Shown: positions 23,816 through 36,313 of the stretch, piece by piece | Layout of the letters: each line of letters opens with the position of its first letter | How positions within the stretch are numbered: position 1 is the stretch's first letter | Assembly: GCA_013399305.1 (NCBI GenBank) | Contig: VXAI01000013.1 | Location: 759,129 to 823,128 of the forward strand | Source: Rostratula benghalensis | Lineage: Eukaryota; Chordata; Aves; Charadriiformes; Rostratulidae | DNA length: 64,000 nucleotides | Direction: 5' to 3' | The notes under the pieces: model-generated | Seen by the model: the letters and a program-made list of their open reading frames with translations, nothing else | What the model was told of the DNA's origin: nothing | The model's database searches: none | Translations under genes and position numbers: made by a program

Positions 23816-26800
23816 TTAAAGCAGCATGCTTGAGGACAGTAGCTTAGGGCATTTCTCCATTGATTCTCTTGAAAGTGTTCCATTTTTGGTCTAAAGTGAA
23901 ATATGCTTTAGTTCAAAAAATTACTAAGATACTTGAAGTAAGAAAACTAGTGTGAATTCTAGATATTTCTCATGAGTTTCCTAAATCTGTTTTTCGAGAA
24001 CATGATTTATTTTTTTTGTCTGAAATGTAATAGAGGAATAAGAACTACACTTCCTCTATTATCTTGTAGAATATTTTGGGGAAAAAAATGTCTTTTATCG
24101 TTTATCTGCATTACTTCTACTACTATAATATATCTATTTTTCCTAAGGGCTCTCTGAGTATCTCAGTTACACCAACAAGATGTATGAAATTGGTCATATA
24201 TAATCAATTCTCTAAATGACAATCAACCTTTATATATTATCTGCCACCCATGTTCTGCTGTACTTGTACTATTTCATGTAGCACCTTCAACAGATGTTGA
24301 AAAAAAGATGATGCTCTGATTTAGTAATGCTGCGATGTATCTTCCATTCCAATGCGTCCATTATTTGATTTTTTTTCTAACTGCATGATCATTTTGCCTT
24401 CAAAGTCTTATTAGTTTTAATATTAATTTCATTGTGAACTTTGTCATGTTACCTCCCACAGGCCTTTTAATAGTTTCTGTAACTGAAGATAATTTTTTTT
24501 TTTTTAATTACTGTATTTAATGATTCTAAGTTCTAGCCCTATTAAGGAAACTAATTCCATGCAAGAAGATGAGCTTATTTTATTTTGGGCAAACGCCAAA
24601 CCCTTTCTGTGAAAGGCTGTTATATCAGACTTCTCAGCAAGAAAGAAGCAAGGAAATTAGTGTGTAGCTGAGTCTGAGATGAAAATTAGCTATTTTGAAA
24701 AACAAATGTCTGATAAATACAACAAGGATTTATGACTAAATTTAAAGGCAGCAAAGATGGTATTTGATGACAATTTATCTCAAGGGAAAAGGTATTCTTT
24801 TCTAACCTTAAAACATCAACTTTATGGGTTTGGGATTATTCGGCATTATATAACACTTGCCAATGTAAGTAGTCAGTGTATCTGCAAACTGATAATTAGA
24901 TCCTGTTGGTGATCTGGAAGACATTCTATGACTAAAGTTTTTTGCCTTTATTTGAGAGCTTCAAGTAAAAGTATCAGGAATTTCCAATAGTGTTACCTAG
25001 CTTAATTATCAAAATGTTTCCAGAGTCTATGAGGTATAAGGAAAAAATAAAGCTCTCTTTGTGATGATACTGTTGGCAAGGTTAGTTGCCCATTTAGCAG
25101 AATTATCAAATATTTCTCTGTGCAAAACAATTATTCTCTGAAGGCATCATAGACATCTTGGCTAGTCCATCATAGTCTGTCTCTCTTTTGTTTCTTTTAT
25201 TTGTTAAATAGAACTTGCAAACACTTTGGTGCAGGAATAAGATTTTTATTGTGCATATACATAGCACAGAGAAGGTCAAGAAGTCTAGGCATGCCAAACC
25301 ATATTTTAATAGCAGTGTACATAGACATACACACACAGTCTTAATACTCTTCTTCATTGTCATATCGTTAATAAATGCATGAAAACTGTTTACAAGATAA
25401 TTGGAGAAAATAAGATCCAGTATTAACATGATACCAGGTATTTTGCAAGGTAGGACTTACACTGAATTCACAATTAGAATTATTTAAAATAAAGATAAAA
25501 TAAAAGAAAATAAAACAGAAAAGCATGGAGAGAAAACAAGAAGGAATTAAGTCATACTTAATACTTTCCTTCTTGGTTCCAGAATTTGTTAGAGATTGGA
25601 CAGCTAATATTTCATGGCTCTGCTTCTGCAAACTTACTAACATATGAAGAAGTGCTGAAAATCAAACACAAAGGCTCATGGGATTTTCTGTGTCTAAACT
25701 GAAAAGATCTAGATTATTTATCCCCTGTTTTCATTACTAGACTGTCTAAATTAGTCCATCAGTATGCATACTAGCCATTCCATCTGAACTGTGAAACAAA
25801 AGTTCTTTGCCTAATTGTTGGGTTTTTGTTGGGTTTGGGTTTTTTTTGATAACAAATGTACTCTGAACTTGCAAACATCAAAAAAGCTTTCTGTATATCC
25901 AGATTATATAACACACACCATGGTATCATTAGTTGTAGAACATAATAACTAAGTCTTTGTGCTTTGTATTTTTTTTCTTATTCATGAAAATGTTGGAGGG
26001 CTTTGTCAAGCCACAAACTAGATGCAAAATTTGTTTTGCCAATACTGGGCTCTAGACTGTCGTAGTTGCTGTAAACTTCATTTATAGAAAATCTTATAGG
26101 TATTTGTATTGTTGGTCTTATAAGAGTTTCACATAAAGTGAAACTGACATGATTATTGAAACTGGCTGCTATATAACAGTTATTATATTTCACTCCAGGC
26201 TTCCACACATTGATGCTTCAGAAACAGAAATACTAAATAATGGAATTAGAGATTGCGTGCAGGTACACATACATGATACATTTTTTCACTATTATTTCCT
26301 AAACTAAAACATACAGAGGTACACAGACACAAAAATTCTTTAAGAAAGATCACTTCTTTTTCTTTACTTTCAACTTTTAAATTTTCTGTATTTTGCTTTT
26401 CCATGGGACAGAGATCTGTTTTTATTTCCCTCAGGAAATAATGAAGACTTTGATGGAAAACTGAAAAAAAATTTTTTTTGCTCTAAAACTTTTAAAATTA
26501 AGAGCATTAAAAATATAAGGAAGTTTTCTGTTTGCAAGATTTACAAGTGAATTAAAATTTCAGACTGAACATGAAAATCCCAAAGACTGGGGAAAGGAAA
26601 GGCTTGAATGAATTTAGAAGGGACAAAGTTAATTTTCCAAGGATATAATTAATTGGTTGCCTTAGGACTAAAACTAATTAGGAAATTAATAAGAGCAGAA
26701 GATTGTTTTTAATAGCTATGTGATATATTTGGTTTGATACTCTTGTAGTTTTTATGTGCATTTTTAGGGCTGAGTGCTCAAAAAAATAACAGAATGTTCT

Positions 26801-28074
26801 GTATGCTTTTCCTCTATGTGACCAAACACTTGTTTACCATCAGCTTTTTCACTACACTTCTTAGTAAAATTTTCATAACATAATAAAAATAATCAAACTG
26901 AAGAAATACACCAGGAAGTAACTATCTCTGACATCAACTCAGTGAACAGCTAGAGCTACATCAAGAAACTAGGCTTTCATCCTGGATTTAAAAGCTAAAT
27001 CAAGCTGAAATGTCTTCACAACAAAGGTGGTCCAAGGTGATGACATATAACCAATGAAATGTCTCACTCTTATAGCTCACATAACAGTATTGGAAACAAC
27101 AACAGCAACAACAAAAAACCTCAACACCTAAAACCCGAAAAAAACCAACCCCATCACTCATTTCTCTGCAATGATTACAGGATCAATAGGTACACTTAAC
27201 ACAAAATGAAAAACAATAGAAGTATCTTCCTTTAATTTATTTGGAGTTACAGGTAGTATGCAGAGCACACCAACTAATTATATTTTAAATTGGTCTTAAA
27301 AAAAGTCATGCAGGGAATAACCTCACCACTAAAGATGCAGAGTTAAAAAAATAATAATAATTACTCCTCTCTAAGATACTGCAGGGGCTTACTTTGTGCT
27401 GGCTTAACATTCTTTACCATGTAGATGATGCAAGTGCACATTAATATTTTGTTTCTATACAGTATTGAAATTCAGCATAAAAACTGCTTGTTTTTTGAAA
27501 TTAGCATTACTTTTGCATTAACAGGAGTTAGTATATATATTTAGTTAGCATAAAAATATTTTTTCTTGTGATTTTCTTTTCAATGCAATGCATCTCTTTG
27601 GGCTATTTGGTATTACTGACAACACAAACTTAACCATTAGCAAGTTAAAAGCAATTAAATTCTCACTTGGCATTTTTTTTGGTTTCAGATATTTTTTTTA
27701 ATGAGGCTAGTTAAAACAATTAATTTGTTTTTCAAGCTGATAGATAAAATTCTTTTTATAAATAACACATTCACATAGTTTACTTACCTTTCCATTAATA
27801 TGTATTGTGGTGGGGAAGGGTAGGAAATGTGAAATATGTCGCTCATATCTCATTTATATCAGTTTTCCAGTTGCCATATTTTTTGTACTGCAATCTGTAT
27901 TTTGACAGCGAGGAAACCTTTCTTGTTTAAAACACACATACACACACACAAAAAAAAAAAAAAAAAAAGACAAATTTTCTCTAAGTTTCTGCTGACAGAA
28001 TGTTCTATTTTATAAGAAGCATCAAAAAACTAGCAACTTCAGTTGCCAATGTGAGTGTATCTAATTCTTTGAAT
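23816..28074. other. Unique AT-rich DNA
   Basis: It contains short A/C-rich stretches at about 27090-27155 and T/G-rich sequence at 25808-25850. A short CA repeat ends in a run of about 19 A at 27935-27968. No repeat family or coding region is recognised; the 107- and 91-codon minus-strand frames (25106-25429 and 25368-25643) overlap each other and have no domains. Confidence 0.6.
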
Positions 28075-28209
28075 TTCACAGTATCACAGACTATCAGGGA
28101 TTGGAAGGGACCTTGAAAGATCATCTAGTCCAATCCCCCTGCCAGAGGAGGAACACCTAGATCAGGTCACACAGGAATGCGTCCAGATGGGTCTTGAATA
28201 TTTCCTGGA
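28075..28209 (-). mobile_element. CR1 LINE, 3'-end fragment
   Basis: The plus strand begins with TCACAGTATCACAGACTATC and continues 'gggattggaagggacctt', 'gatcatctagtccaatccc', 'gaacacctagatcaggtca' and 'tccagatgggtcttgaata'. This is the reverse complement of a CR1 3' end, 5'-truncated to about 135 bp. A poly(T)-rich stretch follows. Its terminal 45 bp match the plus-strand tail at 41381-41442 almost exactly, so the two are the same subfamily. Confidence 0.93.
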
Positions 28210-29284
28210 TTTTTATTTTTTTTTTTTTTAAGGATTAGGGTAATTTATTTCACGTAAAATAGTTTAGGGTCTTAACCCAACATTGCAACTGTTTGAGAGA
28301 TCTCAAATTCAAGCTCTAAAGCCCCATCTTAATTTAGGTATATAAATCAGAGAGAAATTACTTTTCTTTACCAAAAACACAAAAATGAAGGCTAACAAAA
28401 AACATTAGATGTTAAAAGCATGTTTATTTAAAATAAGAAACAAAGTTCCCTAAAAGCTTGACAACTGTGTGTTGATTATGTAAGTTTTACTCCAAAGGTG
28501 AAAATGTAGAAAGTAAAATACATTAAGGGACAAATTCTAGCAAGCTAGCGAACAAACGTGCAAAACTGTGAGTGATAGATCAGCCCAGTCACTGGCTTTA
28601 GAAGTCAGTTTGGAGAAACTGTAAAATAGCTGTTCACAGTTGAAACTGTTAAAGAACTTGCAAAGGTAACCTACACATTTAATGGAAGAAAGTTTTTGTG
28701 TGGCAGTTACTCTACAAAGATATAATACGAGAGGTATCCTTATTTTTATGTTCTTTATGTTTCCAAAACCTTGAATGTATTTTTGTAACAAACACTTTTT
28801 AAAATAAATTACCAACATCCAAGGTATATATCATGTATTGGTTTGAACCTCTCCAAAATAAAAAGTAAAAACATATGTAATGTGTAAGAATGTGAAACAA
28901 ACAAAAAAAATAATTGTGTCTAGCTAATATAACATTAACAACACATTTTGTATCATTCAGATGCTGGTAATAAGAGCTGATTCATCTATTTTGATGATTA
29001 TATTCATTTATTTCATATAGTTTCTTTTGATTTCCTTGAGTTATTCTTGTTAAGTATTCGAGTTCAATTGATGACAGTTCTGCCTATAAATCCAAACTGA
29101 AGTCAGTACTATCTTTCAGATTTTACTGTTTCTTCAGTTTTCATTTGGCTGGGAAAGGAAGAATGTTATTATATTGGATGTCTGCTTTCTTACAGTTACT
29201 TTCTAATCTTATAAAATTAAATCTTCTCAAGTCAGTTGTATGTATTTCATTTTTTGTAAAAATTTTCTATTCAATGTCTTATAT
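28210..29284. other. Unique AT-rich DNA
   Basis: Nothing is recognised. The 93-codon minus-strand frame at 28537-28818 has no domain or conserved pattern that I can name. Confidence 0.6.
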
Positions 29285-29671
29285 AATCATAGAATGGTTA
29301 GAGTTGGAAGGGACCTTAAAGACCATCAAGTTCCACCCCGCCTGCCATGAGCAGGGACACCTCCCACTAGACCAGGTTGCTCAAAGTCCCATCCAGCCTG
29401 GTCTTCAACACTTCCAAGGATGGGGCATCCACAACTTCTCTGGACAGCCTGTTCTAGTGTCTCACCACTCTTACAGTAATTTTCTTCCTGACATCTAATC
29501 TCAATCCACCTGCTTGCAGTTTAAAACTATTACCTCTTGTCCTATCAGTAAACTCCTTCATAAAGAGTGCCTGTATTGGAAGGTTGCTGTAAGGTCTCCC
29601 TAGTGTCTTCTTTACTCTGGGCTAAACAACCCCAACTCTCTCAGCTTGTTCTTATAGGAGAGGCACTTCAG
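29285..29671 (-). mobile_element. CR1 LINE, 3' part with ORF2 C-terminus
   Basis: The plus strand shows 'atcatagaatggttagagtt', 'ggaagggaccttaaagacc', 'gccatgagcagggacacct', 'ggatggggcatccacaac', 'cctcttgtcctatcagtaa' and 'ctctcagcttgttcttata'. All are the complement of the CR1 3' untranslated region and the C-terminal end of ORF2. About 390 bp remain. The 117-codon plus-strand frame at 29145-29498 is antisense to it. Confidence 0.95.
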
Positions 29672-29955
29672 TAAATTGTGAGGCTGGTTTGTCAAATTGA
29701 AAGAATATTTTTTTCATCTTTTGTGACATAAAAGTCACAAAAAAGTCCTGAACCAAAATTTTAAGCTGACAAACTGAGTGATTTGAAATTAAGACTGAAG
29801 TACATACCAGATATGCATACTGCATGCAGACATGAGCTCAGTGAGGCGTATAAACATAGATTGGAAAGCCTGCACCGAATCTTCTATGTTAACAATGAGT
29901 TTTGAAACAGATCTATATTTTCTCGGGTACAGCAGACACAGATTTTATCCTAATG
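29672..29955. other. Unassigned DNA between two CR1 copies
   Basis: Nothing is recognised. Two minus-strand CR1 copies flank it. Confidence 0.55.
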
Positions 29956-30560
29956 TCACAGAATCACCGAATGATTGAGATTGGTAGGGACCTCTGGAGG
30001 TTATCTGGTCCAACGTCATTGCTGGAGCAGGGCCAGTTACCCAGGACCATGTCACTTCTGAGTATATCCTGAAAGAGAGATTCCATGACCTCTCTGGGCA
30101 AATTTTGCCAGTGCTCAGTCACTATAACAGTAAAATAAAGTTTTTTCTGATGTTCATATGGACCCTCCTGCCTCTCAGTTTGTGCCCATTGCCTCTGATC
30201 TTGTCAATGGACACCACTGAAAACAACCTGATTCCATCCTCTTTGTACCATACACCCCCACAACCCGCTCCCCTCCTTTTTAGGTATTTATATACATCAA
30301 TGACATCCCACCTAAGCTATCTTTTCCCCAGGCTAAGCTGTCTCTGCTCTTTCAGCCTTAACTCATAAGAGAGATGCTTCAACCCCTTCATCATCTTTGT
30401 GGCCCATTGTTTGGCTCTCTCCAGTATGTCCATCTCTCTTCCAGTGGGGAGCCCAGAACTGGACACAGTATTTCACATGTGGCCTCACCAGGGCTGAGGA
30501 GAGAGGGAGGATCACCTCCCTCAGCCTGCTGGCAACATTCCTCTTCGTGCAGCCCAGCAT
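29956..30560 (-). mobile_element. CR1 LINE, 3' part, about 600 bp
   Basis: It begins with TCACAGAATCACCGAATGAT and 'gattggtagggacctctgg'. It continues through 'gacctctctgggcaaattt', 'gtgcccattgcctctgatc', 'ccaggctaagctgtctctg', 'ctcataagagagatgcttc' and 'cagaactggacacagtatt', ending near 'cttcgtgcagcccagcatc'. The minus strand encodes ORF2 C-terminal sequence, including [18 protein letters not shown] in the frame at 30363-30572. This is the subfamily of the plus-strand fragment at 21811-21980. Confidence 0.94.
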
Positions 30561-31194
30561 CTTGGATTCCAATTAAAGTTTGAAACAACTGTTTCAGAAG
30601 AGCAAAGAATCAGTTATTGCAAGGTACTTATCTTTAAATATAAGACACCACTTCAGCTCTGTGCTTTAGTTTGACACTATTGTACCTAAATAAGGAAGAA
30701 CAGTCACTGGGTTTGACTTTCCATTTCTTCCCACGTGAATCCAATAAAATAAGATATCTCCAGAATGCATTCCAAAGTCAAGTAGGTCAGTTGAAACCAC
30801 ACATAGCTTATGTGTTTTACTCTGGGTGAAAATTTGTGACACAGTCTTATATCCAAGATAGGCACTTGACAGCTGCAAACCTGCCAATTAGGTTGGCTCC
30901 CCTCCTTTTTAATCTACCCAACTCCTTTAGTGGTACCTGAAGTGGATATGGAGCAGTGGATCAGAACATCAGGTTTCACTAAGACAGGCACTGACACTGC
31001 TGAGAGTACTAGCAAGCAGCCGTGCAGCTGGTACCTGTCTCAGGTGGCATATTACAGCTCCAGTGCTTCTCGTATCTGCCTAAGCTTTATAAAGATATAA
31101 ATTCTGCTGCACATTCTGAGCTGTCTCTGCCTTAAACCAAAGAGTCTACAAGCTGTCATTGCTCAAATTTAGGTTAATTCCTAGCATGAAGAAA
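30561..31194. other. Unassigned DNA
   Basis: The part at about 30890-31100 is richer in GC and less repetitive than its surroundings, but I can assign no family or coding function. Confidence 0.5.
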
Positions 31195-31243
31195 CTAGGT
31201 GATCTTCAGAGATTCCTTCCAGCCTACAGTATTCTGTGATTCT
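31195..31243 (+). mobile_element. CR1 LINE, very short 3' tail
   Basis: The 49 bp 'ctaggtgatcttcagagatt', then 'ccttccagcctacag', then ATTCTGTGATTCTGAG match the last bases of a CR1 3' end on the plus strand. Such extreme 5' truncation is common for CR1. It is too short to assign to a subfamily. Confidence 0.8.
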
Positions 31244-33819
31244 GAGCTGTAAATTAGGGTGTAAATATGTATATAAACATATAATAACATATCTACAGCT
31301 AAAGCCAGAAAGCCTAGGCTAGAGTACAGCCTCTGTAATACTGAAGACTTGCCATACGCAAGAAGCTCGTATCCTGATGGGCGACCTGCAGACCTGTCCC
31401 AGGCCTGTGTCACAAGGGTGGGAACTGCAGGGAAGTGGGAATAAAGTGAGTCAGAGAAAAAACAAGCTGACCTACGGTCATCCCAAAAACTAAACTTTTA
31501 GGAGAGAGGTAATCATCATCAATATAGTTTACCAAGCTATGTAAAAAAAATAATAATCTTGTATTTGGATTTTGGATCCAATGCAGAAATATTTGAATGG
31601 AAATCTTAGCCAACTAGTAGAGTGCTTCCATTTCTGGTTAGCGTTATGGTAAAAGAAAATAATGAAGCTTGCGTACAAACAGTTTTGACGTCTGGCACCT
31701 TAATGCCTTGGCTGTGGGAACAGAAATGGGAATGTTAACAGTTAGGAACAATTGTAGTTGGGGTTTTTTTGTTTTTTTTTCTTTACACATTCCCTTTCAA
31801 AAACTTTGCATTTAAATGCTTAGGACAGTTACTCTCTTCAGGGACGTCCATAGATTACAAAAGTGATGAAAAAAACAAGAACTGGCTACCCAATATCCAT
31901 TTCACAGACCAGAAATTCTAATTGTGGCAGTCTATGAAATCAAAGAAAAACAGTGCTGTAAGTTAAATGATGTCTGACTGAACAATGAATTGTATTTGTT
32001 GCTTCTGGGTGAATGAGGAAAAAGAGGTATTAAATCCCTGCTTGGGAGAACATCCTGGCCTAATGCATGTCATGACAATTCTCTACAGTCCTTTCATTTT
32101 GTTTCTTCTTGCATTAAAAAGGTGGTCCTTTATACCTTTTTACAGAGAGCACTTTCTATATCCAAGCTGTTACTAATGCGATTACTGAGAGTGTGAGCAC
32201 ACGAGGACTGGTTTCTTATCCTCACATTTAAATTCTCTTTCCTCTGTCTCATCTACATGCTGGTAAGTATCTATGTAATTCTTCAATTCTTTTATCAAAT
32301 GCATGAGCAAGCTATAAAAGAATCATATGCAACATACACAAATCTTCTTTAGTAAATCAAATCTGAAATTAGAAACACAAATGAAGGACTGGAAACAGAA
32401 AAACATGATGCTGTTTAGCCTCAATTAAAAAAGTACTCTACCAAAAAAAAACCAACCGCCCCTCCATTTTTTACAGTTAAATGTAGCAAAATCTTTCTTA
32501 TCACAGTAACAAAGAGGAACGGGAAGGGAAAAGTTCCTAGTCACTTAAACAATAAATCAGTTGCATATTGTTTTATTTCTGGTTTTCTCTGTTTTTTTTT
32601 TCTTTCTCTTCCCCTGCCTCTTTCACCCCCTCCATATTGTATGTAGCTTGCTTGCTCCCTACTTACCCAAATGCATTTCTATGATTTTTTTTTTCCATTT
32701 TTCATTTCTTGATGTGTAGTCCAATCCTTTTTCTAACTGTACCTTTATTTGTTTGGTTTGATTAGTGACAAAAAATTATTCAATAATTTTAAAAGTGTAG
32801 AGAACTTTTATAGTATTACATAGTGATATAAATGAAATTTGTAAGAAATGCCATCTGCAAGCAGTGTTTTCTAACAGCGTTACAAGCTGTTAGCCTTTTG
32901 CTCTACACAACATAAGCATAGCCTCGAAAATAGTAATAACCAGAGATCTCACTACCAGCTGTTCTCATTTGTAACAGAGAAATTCAGTATTCAGACAGAA
33001 GTTGATAAAATGGGTCAAGCACATGGTCACCATGCAGAAATTGATCATTTTGTAGGGGGGCAGAGGAGAAGAATAAAACTTTATCTTTTCTTTCTAATCA
33101 ACTAATAGATATTCCCTGGTTTCCTGATATACATTATGAAAACTGCATTTGTTTCTCTGTTGTTGGTTGGGGTTTTTCTCAATATTTCCAAATTAATCTA
33201 AAATATCTAAAAGGCAAACCAGCCAAATAACAAACAGCAAGCATAGGTGAATTTCTCATACACCTGTTTGGGACTCTAGGATTCAAATAAGTCGTCCTGG
33301 ATTTTGTTACTCTGTCTGGAGGTATGGTAAGTAAGGAAATGCTACTATCTAAAATGGTTTCAAGCCCTTGAATGTTTTCAGTGATTTTTTTTTAATTTTT
33401 TTTTTTTTTAACACAACAATGAGGTGAAAAATGCTCTCCTGCCTGGAAGCCTGAGATGCACTGTGGGAGAAGAAGGATACTGGTGAGAAAAACGTCAGAG
33501 GCTCGTGTCCAGAGTGTGCACACTGTTCCCTTCTTAGGGTACCTGTGTTAATTCTGCCACCATGGCAATCCAGCAATGCAAATCACTCTTATAGGATGGA
33601 GTAAGGATGAGGAAAGAAAGAAGCTGCATCAGGATACAGAAGTATCAATAACTCAAATGACATCCAGACCATAATAGCACCTCGACATTGGGTCTAGACA
33701 TTAAGTAATTGATTTTTAAATACTTTAGGGTTAAGCTTTGCTAGCACAAATCAGTCTTATACTGTTGTTATCCTTATTCCTTTTTTTTATTATTATTATT
33801 CCTTTTATTTTTTTTAGCT
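31244..33819. other. Unassigned AT-rich DNA
   Basis: It contains T-rich runs (31758-31785, 32595-32610, 33385-33412), an A-rich/C-rich stretch near 32440-32465 and a short (ATT)n run at 33788-33802. No family or coding region is recognised. Confidence 0.55.
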
Positions 33820-33922
33820 CATTTGAACTATGAGTTTGGTGAGGGATCTAGAGGAAAGGGCAAGGGCAGTAAAATGTCAACATGCAATCTCTGTTTTTCA
33901 CAGAGAAAATAGCTCTAGTTAT
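33820..33922. repeat. Unassigned duplicated segment, copy 1
   Basis: The first 61 bases (33820-33880) are identical to 36205-36265, and similarity continues with small indels to about 33922. The segment includes a purine-rich core (GGGATCTAGAGGAAAGGGCA). It is not CR1 and I do not recognise it. Outside these limits the two neighbourhoods do not resemble each other. Confidence 0.95.
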
Positions 33923-34351
33923 TCCCTTTATAAACAATATTTTTAATTGCTTGATTTCTTATATGAGAAGCATAACTATTATTTCTAAGAGCCTTAATAC
34001 AAATGGCATTATCACTATTCTTTAATTTTAAAGAATATTTGAATGTATTGGAAATGATGACCTGTACTTCAACAAGATATACGTCATCAGCATATTTGAT
34101 GTTGAAAAAATTGGTTTATGAATTGGTTTAAAAGTATGGATTTTTTATCTAATACTTCAAATATTTTGATTCAAAACCTTTAAAATCTGAATAATTATTT
34201 TACAAGTGTTTAAGTAATTATGCAATAGTTTGATTGGATTTTCCAAAAGAATTGAAGTACCTTTGAAACTGACAAAGGATTCCCTCCTACATTTCCATAG
34301 AGATATATTTTAAAAAATACCGGATAGTATTCTATGGGAAATGTTCTTTTT
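33923..34351. other. Unique AT-rich DNA
   Basis: Nothing is recognised. Confidence 0.6.
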
Positions 34352-34488
34352 ACACAGAATGGTAGGGATTGGCAGAGACCTCTAGAAATCATCTAGTCCA
34401 ACCCCACTATCAAAGCAGGTTCACCTAGAGTAGGTTGGAGAGGACCGCATCCAGGTAGTTCTTTAATATCCCCAGAGAGAGAGACTCA
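34352..34488 (-). mobile_element. CR1 LINE, 3'-end fragment
   Basis: The plus strand reads 'acacagaatggtagggattg', 'gcagagacctctagaaatc', 'atctagtccaaccccacta', 'gcaggttcacctagagtag' and 'gcatccaggtagttcttta'. It ends at 'ccccagagagagagactc'. This is the complement of a CR1 3' end truncated to about 137 bp. The terminal octamers are reduced to one. Confidence 0.92.
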
Positions 34489-36204
34489 AATGAACCTGTC
34501 AAGAGCAGTAGAGATAAGATTTTCTTAAGTTATTTTAGGCCTATGATCTTCTAAAACTCTAATCTTGATTGCCAGGAAATCTTTGTGCAAGACTAGATCT
34601 TTCACAAATACATATTTTATTTATAAAATATATTGATATATGTGAACACAAGGAAATAACTTATAATTGGTTTTAATATTTAAATGACAGTTTCTGAAGT
34701 GAATACCAAATTGAGCTCTACATATTTATCACCAGTGAGGATTCAGTTTTCAATCTGGACTGCAAAGCTTTTGCATCTTTTCATCTATTATGTAACCAGT
34801 TACACAGAATCTTCTGGTTAGACATAACATCAAGCACATTGTATGGGATTTTACATGTATAGATTAACTGATAGGAAATGAAGCTGTCACAGCTTAAACT
34901 TAAGTGCAACCATCTGGAAAATGTCTGTGCAACTAACAATATTCACAAAGGCTGGACTATTTCCAGGCTAGCAAAGGAATAATTTGTGTTACAAATCTTA
35001 TTTATTATAATAAATACTTGGTAGGAGGAATGTCAATAGTTAATAAGTACTGTGTATTGCCATAAAAGATTGGCTTAGAGATCTCATAAGTGATTTGTGT
35101 TGGAGCTTAATCACAAAAATTGCAGACATTATTCAGAAACAAATTGAATCTCTATAAAACAAGGTTATGAGGACAAGGGTAGCTACATGACAGACCTATA
35201 GGCTACTCCAAAGCTGCCAACATAATTGTCTGAGGAATTTGCCAAGGAGACAGATGCTGCTAACAGAAAATAAAGGTTCATTCTCTTGCATTTGGTTATA
35301 GCAATGGTCAAACCTAAGACAAACATAAGTGAAACAGTGTTTTTCATTCCCACACAGCTTTATTTCATATCTACTAAAGGTAAGAACTAGGTGTTTTCCT
35401 AGTCCTGTCTTAGACAAACTCCTATAGTAATTCTGCAGTCCTCAAAAGGCAACTTGTGCACAAAAAAATAAACTTCTTGAACTCTGCCCTGAATCTAAAA
35501 TGTCACCAGTATTGCAGTACACAGGTACTTTTAAAGAATTGAAGCTTGAGAAAGAACACTTGTAGTAGAACTGTAGTTATCTTCTTCACACTCAAGTCAG
35601 CAAATCAAAACCAATAATTTCATGTTTGTATTTTATTCCTTGCAAAAACCCAGAAAGAACTCTCTTGGGTTACAATATGTAAACCCCTCAGCAGTCAAGA
35701 AGATAACTAGAAGAAGAAACTTCTATTTGCTCTACCATATAATGCTTAAATGATACATCAGATCACAGGAAACCTGAGTTGAAAGCATGCATATGAACCG
35801 TAGTCCTGCCACCCAAAATCCTATTTCAGAAAGAACCACATAGCCAGTGCATGATGCATAAAACATAGCTCTTGATCAGCCAGTATACAGCTGATCCAGA
35901 TCTTCTGCTGTTTTGAACATATGAAGGTCAAAGTCTCAGAGTGTGCACTGAGAGACTGCTCTGTATTGAACACTCATACAACATGTTCATTAGTGAGAGA
36001 AAATTGAGTACAGCTGAGAGCAGGAGACCCACCACAGGCATAAGGCATTGATTAGAAAGAAAAATCCAGAATGAGCATTGTTGTAAAGGTACAGGAGGTT
36101 GCCTTCTGTTTGGCCTTCTGCTGAAGAGTAAAAGCCAATGAAGAATTTAAGATGGAAACAAAAGCATGAGTCTCGTGTAGACAGAAGTTGTTTATTTATA
36201 CTTC
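34489..36204. other. Unassigned DNA
   Basis: No repeat family or coding region is recognised. Together with 33923-34351 it separates the two copies of the duplicated segment. Confidence 0.55.
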
Positions 36205-36313
36205 CATTTGAACTATGAGTTTGGTGAGGGATCTAGAGGAAAGGGCAAGGGCAGTAAAATGTCAAATACAATGCAATGTCTGTTTTTCACATAGGGAAAA
36301 TAATCCTAGTTAT
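36205..36313. repeat. Unassigned duplicated segment, copy 2
   Basis: This is a direct repeat of 33820-33922, offset by about 2.4 kb: 61 identical bases, then about 45 bases alignable with a few small indels and substitutions ('ctgtttttcaca', 'gaaaata' and 'ctagttat' are shared). It has the same orientation as copy 1. No poly(A), terminal inverted repeat or target duplication is obvious at its ends. Confidence 0.95.
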
